Source: Acetobacter persici JCM 25330
GTDB taxonomy: Bacteria; Pseudomonadota; Alphaproteobacteria; Acetobacterales; Acetobacteraceae
NCBI RefSeq assembly: GCF_000613905.1
Contig: NZ_BAJW01000014.1
Span: 1-60,115 of the forward strand
Direction: 5' to 3'
DNA: 60,115 nucleotides
Part shown: positions 56,475 to 60,115 of the stretch, piece by piece
Layout: each line of letters begins with the position of its first letter
Position numbering within the stretch: the first letter of the stretch is position 1
Translations under genes and position numbers: made by a program
Notes under the pieces: model-generated
The model's database searches: none
Told to the model about the DNA's origin: nothing
What the model saw: the letters and a program-made list of their open reading frames with translations, nothing else

Positions 56475-57847
56475 ATGCTCCGTGTCCGAGGCACTACCTA
56501 CCACTTCCGCCGTATCGTTCCCCCTGCACTGCGAGCAGCCTTAAACCGGCGGGAAATCTGGGTTTCTTTAAAAACCGGCTATCAGAACGAAGCCCGCAAA
56601 CGCGCTTCAATCCTTCATGCCAGAACCACAGAACTGTTCTCTCAGGCTCAGTCTGTTCTGGCTGAGCCAGACGCTTTAAGCCTGCTTGAGGGACTGCGGG
56701 TTGCACTGCGGGATTTGCAGAGCGTGAACCTGCCTTCATCTGCTCGGGAAGTGGGGTCTGTGCCAGTGTCAGCACCGATGCCCAAACCCCGAACAGTGAA
56801 TAAACCAGCCAAAGCACTTAAAGTGGCTCCCTTGATGCTCTCGGGTGCTTTAAAACGCTTTGTGCTGGATAATCTCCATGCCAGCGCAGATACCAAGAAA
56901 GCCACACAACGGCTGTAGACCTCTTCCTGCAAGCCTTTGGCGATGCACCTGTGTCCATTATCGGCGGCGAGAAGGCCGGAGCCTTCCGAGACCTCCTGTT
57001 TTCCCTGCCAGCCTCACTAGGCAAACGCAAAAGCACTCTTACCCTTGAGGAAGAGGCACAGAGAGCCAAAGCGGAAGGTTTACCAACCCTGAGCGGGAAA
57101 AGTGTGAAAAACCACATGATGCGCCTCTCTGCGCTTTGGAACCAGTTACACCAGCGGGAACTGGTCACACGTAACCCGTGGACAGGCTGGAATTTCGAGA
57201 ATGGGCAAAAGACCATACGCAGAAGCTGGACGACAAAGGAACTCGCTTTGCTGGCCTCTGCCTCATGGCATAGTACGTCCGTGCCAGAACAGACCTTCCG
57301 ACTGGTCACCCTTATTGCAGCCTATTCGGGCATGAGGCTGGGTGAAATCTGCACCCTGCGCAAGGAAGACCTCCAGACTGTCGATGGTATCCCCTGTTTC
57401 CTTATCCGGGCTCACACCGAAACCGGCTGGGCACCCAAGACAGAAGCTGGCACCCGCATTGTGCCCGTACATTCAAAACTGATTGAAGCAGGTGTGCTGG
57501 CCCTTAAGGATACCATTGACGGCCCGTACCTCGTTCCGGGTCTGGAAACCTCAAAACAGGGCATCAGGGGCGCAAGCCTTGGCAGGGCTTTCTCATTGCT
57601 CAAGACCCGTATCGGCCTGCCCGCTGAAATTACCTTCCATTCTTTCCGGCACACAGTCTCGACCCAGCTCAGAAATGCCCAAGCCGACATTCGAGAAATA
57701 TGGATAGACCGCCTGTTAGGTCATGAAGCAACCCACAAAAGTCAGGGCACCACGACCTATCTGACCGGCATTTCAACAGCCAATTTGCTGCAAACTATAG
57801 AGGCCATAAGCTACCCGGAAACAGCCTTCAAAAAGGGAACGTTTTAA
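56475..57847 (+). CDS. Tyrosine integrase of element 2, one frameshift
   Basis: About 457 residues from ATG 56475 (GAGGGAAGA upstream; TTG 56439 is poorer). N-terminal DUF6538-like domain: LRVRGTTYHFRRIVPPALRA. One A is missing near 56908; repair gives TKKATQTAVDLFLQAFGDAP and joins the catalytic part: YSGMRLGEICTLRKEDL, HSFRHTVSTQLRNAQADI, LLGHEATHKS and a Tyr in TTTYLTGIST. Resembles the element 1 integrase in the catalytic part (both have KTEAGxRxVPxHxKLIEAG), so they are related. Confidence 0.9.
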
Positions 57848-57894
57848 AAGGGAGCCAGCAGTGTCAAATGGCTACCCAAGATAGCATTCAACAT

Positions 57895-57930
57895 CTGGCA
57901 AGGGGGAGAAATCTCCCCCGTTGACCCCAT
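57895..57930 (+). other. oriT-like hairpin of element 2
   Basis: CTGGCAAGGGG, then GAGAAATCTC as hairpin top, then CCCCGTTGACCCCAT. The 11-base left flank and 15-base right flank equal those of the candidate oriT beside mobC in element 1; only the hairpin top differs (and is itself longer and paired). No relaxase gene is present in element 2. Confidence 0.6.
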
Positions 57931-57942
57931 CAAAACAGAAAA

Positions 57943-58311
57943 ATGAAATACATGTTTTCTATCATTCAAAAAACAACTCTCTCTTTTATATTTGGTATGC
58001 TGAGCTTAACTCAGTCTGCTTACGCAGACACAGACGCAGCCCAAAAAGCCATTCGAGCATCTCCAAATGTTCTCGATCTATATCATGACCCAGATAAATG
58101 GGCTCCTATTCCATGGACAATAGGAATGTTGTCGACAAATTATGGAGGTGATCAGATGCTTCGAAACTATTGTCATTTATTAAAAAATTATGGAATCACC
58201 AATCAACACATTCGTATTGTCGATATTTGGAAAATTCATATTGGACAGACAACACGCGCTGCTAGCTTGGGACAGATTAACTGCCAAAATGAAGAAATTT
58301 ATCATCCATAA
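57943..58311 (+). CDS. Small exported protein of element 2 (122 aa)
   Basis: Signal peptide around TLSFIFGMLSLTQSAYADTD, then an approximately 95-residue mature part with two cysteines (NYCHLLKNYG, QINCQNEE). No family recognised. AT-rich codons. It ends before a strong inverted repeat shared with the convergent lipoprotein gene. Function unknown. Confidence 0.65.
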   Translation: MKYMFSIIQKTTLSFIFGMLSLTQSAYADTDAAQKAIRASPNVLDLYHDPDKWAPIPWTIGMLSTNYGGDQMLRNYCHLLKNYGITNQHIRIVDIWKIHIGQTTRAASLGQINCQNEEIYHP

Positions 58312-58331
58312 AATCAAAAAACGTCTCATGC

Positions 58332-58371
58332 ATATTCCTTAAACACGCCAAATTACATGTTTAAGGAATAT
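58332..58371. terminator. Bidirectional terminator between convergent genes
   Basis: Perfect 14-base stem ATATTCCTTAAACA/TGTTTAAGGAATAT (58332-58345 and 58358-58371) with a 12-base loop. It overlaps the stop of the minus-strand lipoprotein gene (58361-58363). Confidence 0.7.
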
Positions 58372-58923
58372 CAAAAGTTCTAATATATCCCCATTTATTT
58401 GCGCAGTTTCCTGTCCGCACTCTCCCTTGATACATTGCAGTGCCTGGCACTACCATTTCTGCGTCGAATGATGATCCAGCCAACATCTCACAAACCAAAT
58501 ATTTTCTTTTCGCTTCTTTATAAGATAACCCTGCATTAATATCAGAAAATATTCTAACAGAAACCTCAGAATTATTCCATAAATCAACAACTTTATCAGT
58601 ATAATGTATATTTCCGGAATAATAATTATTATCAACTTTGTGTTTAATAGGATGGTTTGCCTTATACTCCTCTTTCTCCTCCTTTTCGTGATCCGCCTGA
58701 TACTCAGCTTCCATCTTTTTATACTATTATTTTCTTGCATTTCAGCTTCTTGAGCTTTCAACATTTCTCCATCTTGTTTTATACATCCTTGTGTTTCTTT
58801 AAATCCCTCCCTAATACAAACACTATTAGATTGTCCCGTCCAATATGCTTTTTGCAAAGGAATGCATCCTAAACAAGCCAATAAACAAAACACGTGCAAA
58901 TATTTATAAACGCGGATCATCAA
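58361..58923 (-). CDS. Lipoprotein with charged coiled-coil, one frameshift
   Basis: About 188 residues. Signal and lipobox-like LGC (HVFCLLACLGCIPLQKAY), then a lysine/glutamate-rich helix (ADHEKEEKEEYKANHP), then a C-terminal domain with YSGNIHYTDKVVDLW and GTAMYQGRVRTGNCANKWGY. The frame breaks in the run at 58726-58730; one extra base (AAAAAA on the coding strand) joins both parts as QENNSIKKMEAEYQADH. Family unknown. Downstream of nothing else on its strand except mazEF, 43 bases upstream. Confidence 0.7.
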
Positions 58924-58966
58924 AGATCTCCCAAATTACGAAATGAATATACTCTCCGCTTTATTA

Positions 58967-59311
58967 TCACCCAACCAACAATCTGATACGCTGCCGAATA
59001 GCCTCAAGCTCTTCTGGTAAAACTTTGCCTTTGAGCTTTGCCTTTCTCACGCGCCAATCCAGACTTCGGACCTGATCTGACAAAGCCACACTGGCAGTTT
59101 TTCCAGTCAGAGCCACTTCAAAAGGATAGCCTTTGATTTTGGTTGTTGTCGGGCAGCAAAGCATCATTCCGGCTTTAGCGTTATAACTGGCAGAACTCAG
59201 CACAACAGCAGGCCGATGCCCGGCCTGTTCCCTGCCCGCCTGCGGATCAAATTCCAGCCAAACAATGTCCCCGCAATCAGGAACCCAGACACTCGTTGCT
59301 TTGACACTCAC
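58967..59311 (-). CDS. mazF: MazF/PemK-type toxin
   Basis: 114 residues with the MazF fold: VPDCGDIVWLEFDPQAGREQ, HRPAVVLSSASYN, MMLCCPTTTKIKGYPFEVAL and VRSLDWRVRKAKLKGKV. MazF proteins are ribosome-independent mRNA endonucleases. The start overlaps the antitoxin end by 4 bases. On element 2 it would kill cells that lose the element. Confidence 0.93.
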   Translation of the reverse strand: MSVKATSVWVPDCGDIVWLEFDPQAGREQAGHRPAVVLSSASYNAKAGMMLCCPTTTKIKGYPFEVALTGKTASVALSDQVRSLDWRVRKAKLKGKVLPEELEAIRQRIRLLVG

Positions 59312-59550
59312 CAGCTTTCACCACCAACAGATGGACCGAAGTCCATTTCATCATGGCGGTTCTCGTTCGTAATGCCTGACACTAACTCTTCCAGTTTAAG
59401 AGGCACCGCCCTGACCGGTTCTATGATGATGCGCCCATCTTCTTCCCGCACATCAACAGCCTGATCGATCTTCAGACTGACGGCTTCAAGCACACCAGCA
59501 GGAAGACGAATGGCTGCACTGTTCCCCCATTTCCTGACAACGCCCTGCAT
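59308..59550 (-). CDS. mazE: MazE-type antitoxin (AbrB fold)
   Basis: 80 residues. N-terminal swapped-hairpin DNA-binding domain VRKWGNSAAIRLPAGVLEAV with LKIDQAVDVREEDGRIII, then a flexible acidic tail (EMDFGPSVGGESW) that would wrap the toxin. It precedes mazF with a 4-base overlap, and a dyad operator lies just upstream at 59574-59586, so the pair should repress itself. Confidence 0.93.
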   Translation of the reverse strand: MQGVVRKWGNSAAIRLPAGVLEAVSLKIDQAVDVREEDGRIIIEPVRAVPLKLEELVSGITNENRHDEMDFGPSVGGESW

Positions 59551-59573
59551 GATGATTTTCCTTAGTTAGAGTT

Positions 59574-59586
59574 TATACGTCGTATA
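59574..59586. promoter_or_regulatory. mazEF operator-like palindrome
   Basis: TATACG-T-CGTATA is a perfect dyad about 25 bases upstream of the mazE start, in the expected promoter place. AbrB-type antitoxins bind such short dyads. The rest of the gap to 59743 contains CCCGCAGT twice (about 59647 and 59661) and no gene. Confidence 0.6.
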
Positions 59587-59743
59587 TACATCATATCTTC
59601 ACCAGAGGCCAGACAAACCCCTCTCTTGACTGCCCCACGGGTTTGCCCGCAGTGTGAACCCGCAGTCACCATACGAAGGATGATTTCGTCTGAAATTATT
59701 ACTCTGTTTCAATGGGTTGTCTGATTTGTTGCGAGTGAAGCGC

Positions 59744-59769
59744 GCGGGTTCGAGTCCCGCAGTTCGCAC
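59744..59769 (+). repeat. Attachment site 3 (junction of elements 2 and 3)
   Basis: 26 bases identical to the tRNA-Leu 3' end (42518-42543). It lacks the last C-A of the CCA end that site 2 has, but extends two bases further to the left, so it is an imperfect third copy. Confidence 0.9.
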
Positions 59770-59863
59770 AACCTTATAACATATTGTTTTAATTAGATAT
59801 TTTCGAGGTTATCCACAAACCTTACCGCTAATCTTCTACAGCGGATATCTACAGTGGCAACAT

Positions 59864-60044
59864 ATGAAACTGGTCAGAATCGGAACTGTCTATAATCTCA
59901 GGCGATGGGTTCCCCTCAATGTCAGGCAGATCATCGGACAAAATGAACTCTGGCGCTCGCTCGAAACATCAGACAAAGAACTCGCAAAAATACGAAGCCA
60001 TTCTGGGTCGCTCCTTCCAGCTTCAACTGGGTGCGCACTTCTAA
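59864..60044 (+). pseudogene. Integrase of element 3, broken N-terminal fragment
   Basis: ATG 59864 opens MKLVRIGTVYNLRRWVPLNV and QNELWRSLETSDKELAK, the same DUF6538-like entry domain as in the two other integrases. Near 59995 the frame changes; the other frame continues AILGRSFQLQLGAHF and is then cut at 60045 by what looks like an insertion sequence. So the integrase is interrupted within about 60 residues. Whether the frame change is an error is open, but the insertion would inactivate the gene in any case. Confidence 0.7.
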
Positions 60045-60115
60045 GAGCCTGTTTGAGAATGTGTTGATGCGGTGGCTTGGGCGTGATTCAAGCTGGGGAT
60101 GTGGACCCGAGCGAA
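60045..60115 (+). mobile_element. Probable start of an IS5-family insertion sequence (partial)
   Basis: GAGCCTGTTTGAGAAT directly after CTAA resembles the left inverted repeat of IS5/IS1031-type elements, which are frequent in acetic acid bacteria and duplicate a short TNA target (here TAA). ATG 60099 begins MWTRA, the common start of transposases of this group (MWT...). Only 71 bases are visible, so the family call is tentative. Confidence 0.5.

Larger units (their letters stand above)
56387..59769 (+). mobile_element. Integrative element 2 (3.4 kb), possibly trans-mobilized
   Basis: Lies between attachment sites 2 and 3. Contents: tyrosine integrase, an oriT-like hairpin shared with element 1, two small exported proteins and a MazEF toxin-antitoxin pair. 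It encodes no relaxase or replication gene. Its compact set fits a satellite that uses the element 1 relaxase in trans and stays in place through its toxin-antitoxin system. The integrase has one frameshift, probably a sequence error. Confidence 0.82.

Noticed and set aside
42460-60115. Prophage
   Set aside because: No capsid, terminase, portal, tail or lysis genes; relaxase, MobC, rep and toxin-antitoxin genes point to integrative plasmid-like elements.

Overview
The window looks like the chromosome of an acetic acid bacterium (Acetobacteraceae, probably Acetobacter or a close relative). The support is a GC-rich core with alphaproteobacterial gene content: a hopanoid locus (hpnL, hpnA-B-C-D-E, shc, hpnG), OxyR with AhpC/AhpD, a cobalamin-dependent ribonucleotide reductase, MlaA/MlaC, the queuosine genes queA-tgt-queG and EttA. 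The genus is inferred from gene families and was not tested by a search.

Layout. 1-11.3 kb: end of nrdJ, RidA, folD-metF, a PEBP-like gene, the queuosine operon, a DjlA-like co-chaperone and mlaA-mlaC. 11.4-20.5 kb: GNAT enzyme, ettA, tRNA-Ile(CAU), ppa, a LigB-type dioxygenase, YceI, tRNA-Asp, ahpD/ahpC divergent from oxyR, rpmJ and a TPR protein. 20.5-31 kb: TyrA-type dehydrogenase and the hopanoid locus, which runs from farnesyl diphosphate through squalene to hopene and the first side-chain processing steps. 31-42.4 kb: an exported flavin oxidase/cytochrome c/RidA module, a MarR-controlled efflux operon, membrane-stress proteins, a strikingly degenerate polyamine-type ABC cluster, a YcgN-type protein and a YgjP-type metallopeptidase.

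42.46 kb to the end: tRNA-Leu(UAA) followed by a tandem array of integrative elements. The 3' end of the tRNA gene (26-27 bp) recurs at 42520, 56360 and 59744, and each copy is followed by a tyrosine integrase gene. Element 1 (13.8 kb) is plasmid-like and mobilizable: primase-type replication protein, relaxase, MobC, a candidate oriT, then an AT-rich cargo zone with an FRG-domain gene and an unknown translationally coupled partner between two serine resolvases, plus a PLD-family protein. Element 2 (3.4 kb) carries only an integrase, small exported proteins, MazEF and a copy of the element 1 oriT-like hairpin, so it may be mobilized in trans. Element 3 starts at the third repeat; its integrase is broken by what looks like the end of an IS5-family insertion sequence.

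Sequence quality. At least 17 genes, core and accessory, are broken by frameshifts. Nearly all are repaired by adding one base to a short homopolymer, and the repair restores conserved motifs (for example the QueG iron-sulfur cysteines). I read these as deletion errors in the sequence rather than mass gene decay, and I give such genes as single full-length features with the break position stated. The best candidates for undescribed biology are the resolvase-flanked FRG module, the tandem islands with a shared oriT, the ABC cluster whose ATPase has lost every catalytic motif, and the exported oxidase-cytochrome-RidA module.
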